Shown here: piece after piece, positions 47,356 through 56,576 of the stretch
How positions within the stretch are numbered: the stretch's first letter is position 1
Layout of the letters: each line of letters begins with the position of its first letter
From: Leptospira wolffii serovar Khorat str. Khorat-H2
GTDB lineage: Bacteria; Spirochaetota; Leptospiria; Leptospirales; Leptospiraceae
Assembly: GCF_000306115.2 (NCBI RefSeq)
Contig: NZ_AKWX02000020.1
Span: 248,001-312,000 of the forward strand
Length of the DNA: 64,000 nucleotides
Direction: 5' to 3'
Notes under the pieces: model-generated
The model's database searches: none
Seen by the model: the letters and a program-made list of their open reading frames with translations, nothing else
Told to the model about the DNA's origin: nothing
Position numbers and translations under genes: made by a program

Positions 47356-50300
47356 TTAACCGGCGTCTTCTTCCTTTCCGGACCAGTTCCTCTTTAGAAC
47401 GTCTCGGATTTTCAGAACGGCTTCGTTATCCGGATCCAGCCTAAGAGCGGAATGAACCATGGTCATGGCTCTTTCGTAATTTTTAAGAGCGATGTAAACC
47501 TGAGCTAGATTCATTAGATTCTTGAAATGTTCCGGTTCCCTAAGTCTCAACCTTTCCCCGAAATCCAAAGCTTTATGCAATTGTCCCGCTTTTCTGGCGG
47601 AATAAGAAGCCACATATAAAATTTCTTTATCCACGGGTTTGATATTCAGGTAATCTTCCGCATAACGGGCGGCCTTGGTATAATTCTTGAGCTTCAGAAA
47701 AAGTTTTACGAAATTCTTCTTAACTTCTGGGATCCTACTATCCAAGGATTCGGCTTCCTCCAAATAAGAGATCGCTTCTTCGATATCCTTGTTTTGGGAA
47801 GTGTCCCTGGCCTTTTTAAGAAGTTCCTTCACTCGAATCTTTTGCTCGTCGTGTAACTTCTGCTCGGGATCCGCTTCCTTGAAAGAGAGTCTTATCAAAG
47901 AAAGATCGTCCGTCAAAGGCCCTTTAGAAAGCAGGATCTTATAAATGGACTGTAAATCGGATTTTCCCTCTTCCACGACTCTTAGGAATAATTTCTCGTC
48001 GTCGTTGATGATCCTTCCGCCTTCTTCGTCGGTACCGATCAGGATATCGTCCCTTCCGTCGGATCCGGCGATAATAATATCTCCCGGCTCCAATTGAAAA
48101 GTTTTGATGAAAATGCTGCCCTCCATACCGGTAGTACCCAATTTACGGAACATCAACTCGTCCTCTATAAAGCTGGCGATTCCGTCCCTGTAAAGGACTG
48201 TCCAGGGATGTTCTGCATTAATAAAGTATAATATTCCGACCTCGTCATCCACCAAACCCATCACCGAAGAAACGAGCATGGAGCCGTCGAAACTTTCGAA
48301 AACCTTATGCAACTCCGTAAATGCGTTTTTCAGCCATCTCTCCGGAGATTGATCCTTCATAGTATCCACGAGTCGGGTTCTCTCTATGATGGATTCGAAG
48401 ACGGCTCCTAGAACCAGCGCGCCCCCCGCTCCTTGCATGGATTTTCCCATCGCGTCCGCATTTAGAAAAACGGTATAGGAACGATCTTTAAGTTTTATAT
48501 GGTTGGAGATATTCAGGTCTCCACCGATCTCGTCATGATATCTTCGGAAGGTGAATTTCTTCTTTTGCTCGAGGAGGAAATCGACCTTAACGTTCTCTTG
48601 GACCGCATTATTCGCTCCCAAAGGTTTGATCAACAGAGAGGTGAGGAAATAATCACCATCCTGCTGTTGCTTCAATTCTCTCACTTCTCCGAGAGTCTGC
48701 TCCAATTCCTTCGTGCGCTCTTTGACTTTTTCTTCGAGCTCGTCGGCGTACTGTTCCAATCGCTTTCTGGCGGCTTGGATGGACCTAGCCATGCGATTGA
48801 AAGAACGAGCGATAAATCCGATCTCGTCCTCCACTCTCGGAATCAATCTATAATCCAAATTTCCGGAATTCACTTCCGTTAAGCCGACCACGACCTCGTC
48901 CATGGGTCTCACCAAAGCGTTCTGGAAGAAATATCTGAATCCGAAACTGATCACAAGCATCACGATCAGCAGAGAAGCGATAAGTACTAGAGACGGTTCG
49001 TGGATGAATGCGCGCAGAGATTTATAAGTAAAGCCGACTTCATAGACCTTTCCGTCCTTTGGAGAAACCACCAGATAAGAAACGTAAAAAAGCGGTTTAG
49101 GATCTCCCGGATTGTAGATTTTAGTCCCGCGATAGATTCTCTCTCCTACTTCCCGAATGGGAGACATCGAAAATACGATATCTTTTCCGATCTCGTCCTC
49201 GGTCTTATTTTCCTTCCAATCGTTCTCTATACGAGATTGCACCTTGGATAGGAAAGCGTTCAAACCTACTTCCTGGGTTTGGAACAACTTGAGGACCGCA
49301 TTCTTATCGGCTTTGGAAGGCAGGTGAGAATATTTGTTTTTTACCACCTTGAGCTTACGATTCAAAAAGCGAAAGAATTGAGTGAGGTCCTCGTCGGAAA
49401 CCTTCTCCGCATTTTTGGAATCCAGGAACTGTCGCAGGCCCTCCTGGTATGCGTAAAATTCCTTAGGCGAAGATTGGAGAATCTCTTTCGATTTTTCCCA
49501 TCTTTCTTTTGCCGGAATATTTCCCAAACTAGTGAGCCCGCGGGCCACATGAAAAAAACGTAATTCAAGTCGGTCCTCTTCTTCCGATCTGGGATCCTTG
49601 TTTCCCTTTTCGATAGAGAAAGAACGATTCGAAGGATCGTAGGAAGCAAGATATGCGAACCCGTCCGGTCTTTCCCCTTCGTTCACCACCAACTTGGCTT
49701 CCTGCCTTTTTATGGAATCGTAAGAAGAATCGTACCCGTTCAGGATTGCGAAACCCACCAACTGGAAGGCCAGCAAAAAGGTCGCCATAGTAACCGCCAC
49801 GATTCTGCTTAAAATCGTGGTTCTTTCCTTAGTGGCGTTTACGTAGATAATCAGTACCAAAAATAATCCCAAGACCAGGAGAATATCGGCCGTTTGTTGG
49901 TAAGTCGCCCGGCTAATCGATCCGTCCCGACTCATCGCGTTCGTGATTCCGGGAACGACCGTGACTACCAAATACGCTACGGTAATGTATATAACGGATC
50001 TGCGTTCCGCTCCTTTTTCTACAATCGCCCTCCAGATACCGATCGATAGAAAAATCAAATTATATGCAAAAACGCTTAAGGAAAAAATTCGATAAAAATA
50101 ATGGGTCTCGAATTCCCAATAATGGCTTCCCATCACGAAGCTTCGACTTGTTTGAAGGGAGTTGATTATATAAAAACCTCCCATCAAAATCACTCCCAAA
50201 TACATCAGAATATAAATCGGAATCCCTATATTCGTTTTCCTAGGAGTGGGAAAGTAAAAGAAGAAGATGGCCAATTGTACGTAGCCGACCATGGGTAGTG

Positions 50301-50520
50301 GAATCACGATCCATCTATGAAAAACGGTCCATTCGTCGAAAGATATGAATCCTAATGCGTAACCGAAATGAAAAAGAGTCGTGGATAATGTGGATAGCCC
50401 GAGATGGAATGCGGCTTTGCTTTTTTCCTTTATGGTCAGAAAGAAGAATGTTACGTAGAGGGAGAATAGCGAAGCTAATAAGGATCCGAAAACGTAAAAA
50501 TTAAAGTAAAATGGGTCCAT
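47356..50520 (-). CDS. SpoIIE-type membrane phosphatase with 7-TM, HAMP and TPR (copy A)
   Basis: Paralogue of the gene at 41023, 1054 residues. Seven or eight helices (1-262), a larger extracytoplasmic sensor (about 262-508, longer than in copy B by some 115 residues), a helix (509-532), HAMP (533-590), coiled coil, SpoIIE phosphatase (about 660-880) and TPR repeats (about 900-1040). Catalytic acids are in EIGGD, LNADAMGKS, GSDGRDD and LTDDLSL. The difference in sensor size suggests different signals with a shared output. First gene of the four-gene signalling block; a near-palindrome lies 117-130 bases upstream of its ATG. Confidence 0.9.
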   Translation of the reverse strand: MDPFYFNFYVFGSLLASLFSLYVTFFFLTIKEKSKAAFHLGLSTLSTTLFHFGYALGFISFDEWTVFHRWIVIPLPMVGYVQLAIFFFYFPTPRKTNIGIPIYILMYLGVILMGGFYIINSLQTSRSFVMGSHYWEFETHYFYRIFSLSVFAYNLIFLSIGIWRAIVEKGAERRSVIYITVAYLVVTVVPGITNAMSRDGSISRATYQQTADILLVLGLFLVLIIYVNATKERTTILSRIVAVTMATFLLAFQLVGFAILNGYDSSYDSIKRQEAKLVVNEGERPDGFAYLASYDPSNRSFSIEKGNKDPRSEEEDRLELRFFHVARGLTSLGNIPAKERWEKSKEILQSSPKEFYAYQEGLRQFLDSKNAEKVSDEDLTQFFRFLNRKLKVVKNKYSHLPSKADKNAVLKLFQTQEVGLNAFLSKVQSRIENDWKENKTEDEIGKDIVFSMSPIREVGERIYRGTKIYNPGDPKPLFYVSYLVVSPKDGKVYEVGFTYKSLRAFIHEPSLVLIASLLIVMLVISFGFRYFFQNALVRPMDEVVVGLTEVNSGNLDYRLIPRVEDEIGFIARSFNRMARSIQAARKRLEQYADELEEKVKERTKELEQTLGEVRELKQQQDGDYFLTSLLIKPLGANNAVQENVKVDFLLEQKKKFTFRRYHDEIGGDLNISNHIKLKDRSYTVFLNADAMGKSMQGAGGALVLGAVFESIIERTRLVDTMKDQSPERWLKNAFTELHKVFESFDGSMLVSSVMGLVDDEVGILYFINAEHPWTVLYRDGIASFIEDELMFRKLGTTGMEGSIFIKTFQLEPGDIIIAGSDGRDDILIGTDEEGGRIINDDEKLFLRVVEEGKSDLQSIYKILLSKGPLTDDLSLIRLSFKEADPEQKLHDEQKIRVKELLKKARDTSQNKDIEEAISYLEEAESLDSRIPEVKKNFVKLFLKLKNYTKAARYAEDYLNIKPVDKEILYVASYSARKAGQLHKALDFGERLRLREPEHFKNLMNLAQVYIALKNYERAMTMVHSALRLDPDNEAVLKIRDVLKRNWSGKEEDAG

Positions 50521-50636
50521 AAAACGGCAGGCTAAGAAGATTCTTTCGAAAACTTCTTCGTCAAGGAAAAATGTAATTTATTTCCTACTCCTTTCCGAAT
50601 CGTCGGGATCGAAACGATAAAGAACCTCGTAAACGC

Positions 50637-50650
50637 GTAACAATCGTTAC
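50637..50650. promoter_or_regulatory. Inverted repeat upstream of the SpoIIE copy A gene
   Basis: GTAAC-AATC-GTTAC is a 5+5 inverted repeat in the 211-base gap upstream of the SpoIIE gene. Its core TAACAAT-GTTA resembles the perfect palindrome at 5630-5641. Candidate operator. Confidence 0.35.
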
Positions 50651-50731
50651 AATGCAAGAAGAAGGAACAAATCCAAGAAGGAGAAGACGAATTCTTTTCT
50701 CCAAACCTAACCGATCGTAATCAGGAAAAAA

Positions 50732-52195
50732 TCAGGAACTGGCATGACCTCCCCAGCAGACATATTTTATTTCCTGGTATTCCTCGATTCCGTATTTCGA
50801 GCCCTCCCTTCCCAGACCGGATTCCTTTACTCCGCCGAAAGGGACCTGCTCCGTGGATAAGATTCCTTCGTTTACGGCAACCATTCCTGCCTCTAGGGAC
50901 TCGCAGATCCTCCAAATCCGAGCGGGATCGTTGGAGTAAAGATACGAGGCTAGTCCCACGGAAACTCCGTTTGCTATACGCAAGGCTTCTTCCTCCGTCT
51001 TAAAAGTCCGAATGGGAGCGACGGGTCCGAAAGTTTCCTCCTGAAAACACAAGGAGTCCTCAGAGACATTCATGATTACCGTCGGCTCGTAAAAACTTCC
51101 TCCTAAAGAATGGGGTTTTCCGCCTAGTAAAACCTTTCCTCCCTTCGAAATCGCATCCTTTACATGAGCATCCACTTTCTTGAGAGCAGCGGCATGAATC
51201 AAAGGTCCTTGGTTGATTCCTTCCGAAAATCCGTTTCCTACTTTGAATTTGGAAACTTCCTCTTGCAAACTTGTTGCAAAGGCTTCAGCAATCGATTCCT
51301 CCACAAGAAAGCGGTTGGTGCAAACGCAAGTCTGTCCTGTATTACGAAACTTTGATGCGATTGCTCCTTTGATCGCAGCTTCCAGATCGCAATCCTCAAA
51401 TACTATAAACGGAGCATTTCCTCCCAGCTCCAGAGAGACTCGTTTGATCTGCTTGGCCGCTTTCTCCAGAAGAATTTTCCCCACTCTTGTGGAACCGGTG
51501 AAACTGATCTTTTTGACGGAAGGATTTTCCAGAAATTCATCTGCGATGGGTTCCGGCATTCCGGTGACTACTTGAAATACTCCGGGAGGAATTCCCGCCT
51601 CTTGAGCGAGAACCGCAAGAGCCAGAGCCGAAAAAGGAGTCAATTCGGAAGGTTTAGAAATGACGACACATCCCACAGCCAGGGCGGGACCGATCTTTCT
51701 AGTGATCATCGACGAAGGAAAATTCCAGGGGGTTAAAATTCCCGAGACTCCGATCGGTTCCTTCCAGGCCATTAAACGCAGATCGCTGCGATGGGTCGGA
51801 ATCAAATCCCCATAGGTGCGTTTTGCTTCCTCGGAAAACCACTCCAGGTAAGACGCCGCATAGTCGATCTCACCCCTGGATTCCGCCAAAGGTTTCCCTT
51901 GCTCCCAAGTCATGATCTTTGCGAGATCTTCCTTGTTATGGGTCATAAGATCCGCCCAATTTCTGAGTAACCTTGCCCTTTGTTTGGGAACGATTTTGGA
52001 CCAGATCGCCTGCTCCTTCTCCGCAAAACGAATCGCGGAGCGCACCTCTTCTCTGGGTAAATCGGGGATACTACCAATCCTTTCTCCCGTGGCCGGATCC
52101 GTTACTTCGATCTCCTTCGAAAACGATTTCCAATGTCCCGAATAGTAGGCGGAAGTTCGGAATAAGGAAGAATTTGCCAAGCTGGGAGTATTCAT
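50732..52195 (-). CDS. gabD: NAD(P)-dependent succinate-semialdehyde dehydrogenase-type enzyme
   Basis: Aldehyde dehydrogenase of 487 residues closest to the succinate-semialdehyde dehydrogenase group, which oxidises succinic semialdehyde to succinate. Motifs: PWNFPSSMITRKIGPALAVG, FTGSTRVGK (cofactor), catalytic Glu in SLELGGNAP, and catalytic Cys in TGQTCVC, followed by EETFGPVAP. The NTGQTCVCTNR segment is typical of GabD. The ATG has GGGAA just upstream. A hyphenated palindrome lies 19-31 bases upstream. Other semialdehydes as substrate cannot be excluded. Confidence 0.88.
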   Translation of the reverse strand: MNTPSLANSSLFRTSAYYSGHWKSFSKEIEVTDPATGERIGSIPDLPREEVRSAIRFAEKEQAIWSKIVPKQRARLLRNWADLMTHNKEDLAKIMTWEQGKPLAESRGEIDYAASYLEWFSEEAKRTYGDLIPTHRSDLRLMAWKEPIGVSGILTPWNFPSSMITRKIGPALAVGCVVISKPSELTPFSALALAVLAQEAGIPPGVFQVVTGMPEPIADEFLENPSVKKISFTGSTRVGKILLEKAAKQIKRVSLELGGNAPFIVFEDCDLEAAIKGAIASKFRNTGQTCVCTNRFLVEESIAEAFATSLQEEVSKFKVGNGFSEGINQGPLIHAAALKKVDAHVKDAISKGGKVLLGGKPHSLGGSFYEPTVIMNVSEDSLCFQEETFGPVAPIRTFKTEEEALRIANGVSVGLASYLYSNDPARIWRICESLEAGMVAVNEGILSTEQVPFGGVKESGLGREGSKYGIEEYQEIKYVCWGGHASS

Positions 52196-52213
52196 TCAAG
52201 TTTCCCTAATATA

Positions 52214-52226
52214 CTGATCGGATCAG
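52214..52226. promoter_or_regulatory. Hyphenated palindrome upstream of gabD
   Basis: CTGATC-G-GATCAG is a perfect 6+6 palindrome 19-31 bases upstream of the gabD ATG, a position where a bound repressor would block transcription start or elongation. Confidence 0.4.
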
Positions 52227-52487
52227 GTTTCGAATCGAATCCGTCCAGGTTTCCGAAATAGGATGGAAACGACCGAACGTATGTACGAACTCACCCGACC
52301 GATCTCGATTTTTTCCGAAACTATAAGTATTTCGAAACCGAGGAAACCAGTTTTTGGAAATCGACGAAACTTTCCCCGCTTAAAAGCCGAGACTTTCTTT
52401 CGGGAAATAAATTCTTGGGACTAAAGAAGCCCCCCAAAAGTTCGTTTTTAAGCGCGTATTTCCGTTGAGAACCCCTCATTCAATCGT

Positions 52488-52507
52488 AAGTAAATAAGTG
52501 CTTACTT
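52488..52507. promoter_or_regulatory. Inverted repeat upstream of the barrel gene
   Basis: AAGTAA at 52488-52493 and TTACTT at 52502-52507 are perfect inverted repeats with an 8-base spacer, 45-64 bases upstream of the ATG at 52552. The shape resembles TetR-family operators. Confidence 0.4.
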
Positions 52508-52551
52508 CGTATGTGAATTGAATTATCGTCTGCCTACTGAATCTTGGTTTT

Positions 52552-53856
52552 ATGGGAAGAAGACTAGGTAAAATCGGAATTGCCCTCTCGCTTTTGCTAT
52601 TAATCCAATCGCAGCTATTTGCCGTTTCGGTAGAGACGGCTAACGGAAAAGTTTTCGAAAAAGTCACCGTTCTAAAGGAGACCGAATCGGAAATAGAGAT
52701 CGTGGACCGAGACGGAATCGTTTATCGAATCCGGAAGGATAAGATCAAACAGATCGCTCCGGACCGCCCGGAAGCACCTCCGGAGCTTGCCACGGATGAA
52801 AGTGTTCCCACAGGAGCCGTAAAAAATCCTCCCGTTAAGGATTCCCTTCCCGAACATTCCATTTTGTTATCCCAGTCCCTTTCCAATGACGGGGCATTCC
52901 AAGGATCGGATCTTTTCGGAGAGAGACAGGCCAGGAGAAACGGTACCCCGTATAAGGATTTCTATGAGGCGTATTTTCTAACCACGAGTATAGAATTATT
53001 GGGGCTTCCCAAACAATTCAAACTCGGACTCACTATGATGAATCCCCTTGTGGACAGAAGTAATACCGATGCCGACCTAAGATTCCAATCCACTCCCGGA
53101 GGCCCGGATCAAACCTATTTGATCGATCAATCTCTGGCTTCCGGAAAATTACAGTTCGATCCGAACCAGGTCCGCACCAGAAAAGAAAAGAACGGCTTAT
53201 ACGATTATTTATTCACTCGGGCTATGTACGAGCATGAGACGAGACTCGGAACCTTTTCCGCCGGCTTCTTATTCATCAATCAAAACGATCCGACTTACGT
53301 GATGAGAGGATATTGGGTAATCGGCTGGAAGGCGCCCTTTTGGGAATGGTTAAATCCCCAAATATCGATCAATAATAAGATGTTAAACGACTATGGCGGT
53401 ATCTTCCAAGGAACCCACAACTATCGACTCAGCATCAGCCACGAGTTCTTTAAAGGGGAGACTTTTCGTATTACTCCGAGTCTAGTAACCGGTTATGCGG
53501 AAGTAAACGATAACCTAGACAGAAAGAAAGGTATTAGCGATGTGAGTCCCAGACTCCAATTCGATTACGAAAAATTTTTCGTGGCCGCAAATATGATGTA
53601 CAGAGCCACTCCGGCTCTAGTGGATAACGGCTCCTATACCCCTAATATCGGAGTTTACGCGGACAATAATCCGAACGACGGACTGACCGTGGATCCCTCT
53701 AAAGCATACGGGTACAAAAACGAATTCGTTATAAACTATTTGTCTTCGCTCACCACGGATCCGACCGTTAAGAGAAGCTTAATAGAACATTACCAACAGC
53801 AGCATATCGTTCATGTGATTTTCTTCTATAATATAGGATATACGATTCGCATCTGA
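52552..53856 (+). CDS. Unknown outer membrane beta-barrel candidate
   Basis: Exported protein of 434 residues. A signal peptide (LGKIGIALSLLLLIQSQLFA) precedes a small beta domain (about 25-67) with the pattern TANGKVFEKVTVLKETE, EIVDRDGIVYRIRKDKI, seen before the main domain in other spirochaetal exported proteins. The rest alternates polar and hydrophobic residues with many aromatic strand ends (LFTRAMYEHETRLGTFSAGF, MRGYWVIGW, RLQFDYEKFFVAANMMY), as in a barrel, and ends YNIGYTIRI; the last residue is Ile, not the usual Phe. I do not recognise the family. The ATG has no evident Shine-Dalgarno. An inverted repeat lies just upstream. Confidence 0.75.
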   Translation: MGRRLGKIGIALSLLLLIQSQLFAVSVETANGKVFEKVTVLKETESEIEIVDRDGIVYRIRKDKIKQIAPDRPEAPPELATDESVPTGAVKNPPVKDSLPEHSILLSQSLSNDGAFQGSDLFGERQARRNGTPYKDFYEAYFLTTSIELLGLPKQFKLGLTMMNPLVDRSNTDADLRFQSTPGGPDQTYLIDQSLASGKLQFDPNQVRTRKEKNGLYDYLFTRAMYEHETRLGTFSAGFLFINQNDPTYVMRGYWVIGWKAPFWEWLNPQISINNKMLNDYGGIFQGTHNYRLSISHEFFKGETFRITPSLVTGYAEVNDNLDRKKGISDVSPRLQFDYEKFFVAANMMYRATPALVDNGSYTPNIGVYADNNPNDGLTVDPSKAYGYKNEFVINYLSSLTTDPTVKRSLIEHYQQQHIVHVIFFYNIGYTIRI

Positions 53857-53877
53857 ACTATTCGGATTCTCAAAGAA

Positions 53878-53892
53878 GGAGCCGAAAGCTCC
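53878..53892 (+). terminator. Weak hairpin after the barrel gene
   Basis: GGAGC at 53878-53882 pairs with GCTCC at 53888-53892 around CGAAA, followed by CTTTC. The T-run is short. A second symmetric site, TGTCA-CCATA-TGACA at 53902-53916, follows and may belong to the promoter of the next gene. Confidence 0.4.
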
Positions 53893-53974
53893 CTTTCGAA
53901 CTGTCACCATATGACAATACCGGCCGGGTTAAATTCAAATTGACGCCCGGTCGTTCCTCACCCCCTTTGTAAGA

Positions 53975-55501
53975 ATGAAATTCTTCCGAAGCAATTTTGT
54001 TCTACTCTGCTTCCCTATTTTTCTCTCCATCATTTTCGCATTCTTATTCCAGAAGTGGCGATTAAACGGCCCCGTTCTGTTAAGCTACGACGCCACTTTT
54101 AAATACAAACAGATGTTGGATTACGTGGACTTCGGGGATTTCAATTTCCATTACGAATATTCCGAAATCGATCCGGAACAGAATCTGATCGGACACGATT
54201 GGCCGATTATCATCAAAACAACGGATGGTATCAAGAAAATCGCGTATCCGGAAGTTTTGGCGATCTTACTGTCCGTATTTCACGGATTCGGATTGGATTA
54301 TTATATAGGATTCGTAAGTTTTTTTCTGCTCCTAATCGAGTTAGTCGTTTTTGGACATATCCTACGAAAATACTTGGGTCTGGAAAGTTATTGGATTCTT
54401 TTAGCGCAATTCCTACTCGCCGCGACCACTCCCAATATAGCGTTCATTTTCCAATTTCACGAAACGAGCATTTCAGATATATTTAATATATTTGCTCTAT
54501 TATTCGTCCTGAAGCATATAACGAGCGCTCGTAACCGAATTCCCGCTCTACTTCTTTTGTCGGGACTCTTTTTCGGAATAGGCGCCTTATTCCGCGCAGA
54601 GGTCATCATCTCTGCGGGAGTCTTGATGAGCGTAAAATCGGTATTCGAGTTCCGCAAACGAAGTCCGAAGGAAATAATATCGGATCTGACCTTCTTTTCT
54701 TTAGGATTCGCGATATCCTTCGGACCTTACGCAATTTTTAATTATCTGAATAGCGAATCCATTTTTGGAAACAGAGTGTATTCGACTTATTTAGAGCAGT
54801 CTTCTCGACTCCGAATATTCTCCGATTTGATCCTGGGAAATTTCCTATCCGGGCGCATCGTAGTCGGATTATTGGAACAAGCGCCTTACGTTTTCTTGAC
54901 ACCGTTACTCCTTCTTTTCAAAAATGAAAAGCCGGAAGCCAAATTGCTGATGTATCACGGAGTGTTTACGATTCTATTAACCGCAATCGTTTCTCCGAAT
55001 AACTCCTGGGGAGCCGGCTGGGGGATCCGATATTTCTGCACGGGTTTACCTAGTTTAGTCGCCGCATTCGTACTCTTGGTGCGAGATTCCTTAAAGGAAA
55101 GAAAATACATTCTTATCGCTTTATCTTCCGTGTTGTTAGCCGTTTCCTTGTACGTTTCCTACTACGGCTTGAAAATAATTAAGGAAAGCATGAAAAACGT
55201 TAAGGAAACGCAATCCATAATCCAGAAAGCCGGGGATAGAATGATCTTTTCCTCTCAGGATCTATTCTATTATTATGCGGGAATCTACATAAAGGATCAT
55301 ACCATTCTACAAACCCAGGAAGGAAAGTTCGAAAACTACGCCTTCCAACGGATGCTTAAAGTAGGTCCTAAGAATTTTTGCCTGCACTGGTCCGCATTCA
55401 GTCCTTTACCCGATGAAAAATTATGGGCTACGGCAAAATACGAATTAACGGAAACTTTCGATCTGGAATTGCATCACTTACGGTGCTTTACTAAACATTA
55501 A
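53975..55501 (+). CDS. Polytopic membrane glycosyltransferase-like protein
   Basis: Integral membrane protein of 508 residues with about ten to twelve hydrophobic helices. The first extracytoplasmic loop contains acidic residues (SYDATFKYKQMLDYVDFGDF and HYEYSEIDPEQN) and an IAYPE segment, as in GT-C type glycosyltransferases (dolichyl-phosphate-mannose and ArnT-like families), and ALFRAEVII resembles a lipid-contact segment of such enzymes. The C-terminal soluble part ends ...LHHLRCFTKH. It resembles a Leptospira-wide family annotated as putative glycosyltransferase (LA_3751/LA_3752-like), which I recall but cannot check. Lipid-linked sugar transfer is inferred. It stands alone, with a strong hairpin after its stop. 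Confidence 0.7.
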   Translation: MKFFRSNFVLLCFPIFLSIIFAFLFQKWRLNGPVLLSYDATFKYKQMLDYVDFGDFNFHYEYSEIDPEQNLIGHDWPIIIKTTDGIKKIAYPEVLAILLSVFHGFGLDYYIGFVSFFLLLIELVVFGHILRKYLGLESYWILLAQFLLAATTPNIAFIFQFHETSISDIFNIFALLFVLKHITSARNRIPALLLLSGLFFGIGALFRAEVIISAGVLMSVKSVFEFRKRSPKEIISDLTFFSLGFAISFGPYAIFNYLNSESIFGNRVYSTYLEQSSRLRIFSDLILGNFLSGRIVVGLLEQAPYVFLTPLLLLFKNEKPEAKLLMYHGVFTILLTAIVSPNNSWGAGWGIRYFCTGLPSLVAAFVLLVRDSLKERKYILIALSSVLLAVSLYVSYYGLKIIKESMKNVKETQSIIQKAGDRMIFSSQDLFYYYAGIYIKDHTILQTQEGKFENYAFQRMLKVGPKNFCLHWSAFSPLPDEKLWATAKYELTETFDLELHHLRCFTKH

Positions 55502-55511
55502 TATGCTTCAA

Positions 55512-55537
55512 GCCTCGTCGTTTTTCTTCGACGAGGC
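55512..55537. terminator. Hairpin between convergent genes
   Basis: GCCTCGTCG at 55512-55520 pairs perfectly with CGACGAGGC at 55529-55537 around TTTTTCTT, between the convergent genes ending at 55501 and 55557. T-runs are imperfect on both sides, but the stem is strong. Confidence 0.7.
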
Positions 55538-55556
55538 ATAAAAAATTCTTCGCTAC

Positions 55557-56492
55557 TTATAGAAAGTAAAGAAACTGCAATGTGGCGAATAGCTCCATCG
55601 CCCAGGCTACTCCTATATGGATCAAAATTCCCGCGTAAACGGATTTGGTCCGATAGGAAATCAACCCAAGAACGAATCCTCCGAAAAAGGAACCCAACGC
55701 TTCGAACATCGGCTTGGTAAAATGTAGAAGCCCGTACAGGAAAGCCATGGCTAAGACTGCGGGTTTACTTCCGAATCGTCCTAAAAAAGGAAAGACCAGA
55801 TACCCTCTAAAAAAAGTCTCCAACGAAGCGAATCCTAATGCATAAGTAAGTTCGAATAAAATAATCCAAATCGCGGGAGGATAATCCAAATATCCGTCCG
55901 GCAATCGATTCGCGAATCTAGGATAAACGGAAAGAAAAGAGAGAGAAAAGGAGGCCAAAGCGATCGGAATTATCATAATTCCAAAAAGGAAAAGAACCTC
56001 TCCAAAGCGCGGAGGTTTGTCTAATCCGAGAAACCGATCCTCGGAGTCCTTTTTACTTAGAAACCAAAAAAGCGGTAGAGCGAGATAAATTGCAATATTA
56101 CTAATATAATTCAGAACCAACATTCCGATTCGAACCTGGGAATGGTCCAAAAAGGAAAGCAGACTGGTATCCTTCATTCTCGCGGAACTTACGAGGGTCA
56201 AAACGAAGACGATTCCGAGAATGGGAAGAATCGAAGATTTAAATTCTTTTAATTTACCGTAAAGACTTAGCACGATCGGATAAATCAAGAACGCTCCCAT
56301 CGTGTAAAACAGGAAAAAGAAAACAAGCAGGTAAACCTGCTCGTCCTTTAAGGAAACGAAGATCTTAGGAACGAACCCGGAATTATAATTAAAGAGCCAT
56401 ACTAAGAAAAAGAGAAGAAAAACTCCTCCGAACGATAACCGATCCTTGCTAGTTTCGAAAAAATCCTTTAAACTTTCCTTTAATAGATTCAA
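55557..56492 (-). CDS. CPBP-family membrane protein with a degenerate active site
   Basis: Membrane protein of 311 residues with about eight helices and the CPBP/Abi domain at the C-terminal end. The first motif reads LETFFR (L224, E225, R229) instead of EExxxR, the second is FLYGLLH (H257), and the third is HIGVA (H292) with Ala in place of Asn at 296. The second Glu and both His are kept, so activity is possible but not certain. The start is a TTG at 56492 with GGAGAG 6 bases upstream; the nearby ATG is out of frame. It lies between the glycosyltransferase candidate and a GMC oxidoreductase gene on the same strand (84 bases away). Confidence 0.8.
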   Translation of the reverse strand: MNLLKESLKDFFETSKDRLSFGGVFLLFFLVWLFNYNSGFVPKIFVSLKDEQVYLLVFFFLFYTMGAFLIYPIVLSLYGKLKEFKSSILPILGIVFVLTLVSSARMKDTSLLSFLDHSQVRIGMLVLNYISNIAIYLALPLFWFLSKKDSEDRFLGLDKPPRFGEVLFLFGIMIIPIALASFSLSFLSVYPRFANRLPDGYLDYPPAIWIILFELTYALGFASLETFFRGYLVFPFLGRFGSKPAVLAMAFLYGLLHFTKPMFEALGSFFGGFVLGLISYRTKSVYAGILIHIGVAWAMELFATLQFLYFL

Positions 56493-56576
56493 CCCATTCT
56501 CTCCGGAGCGCCGGAAGTCCGCTCATTTCGGATTCTTCCTGAGCAACCCGTTTAGAGTCCATCGTTTTAGAAAAGT

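Larger units (their letters stand above)
52196..52551. other. 356-base divergent intergenic region
   Basis: This region separates gabD and the plus-strand barrel gene and should contain both promoters. I see no gene. It holds the palindrome at 52214-52226 near gabD and the inverted repeat at 52488-52507 near the barrel gene, listed separately. No -10/-35 pair is clear enough to call. Confidence 0.4.
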
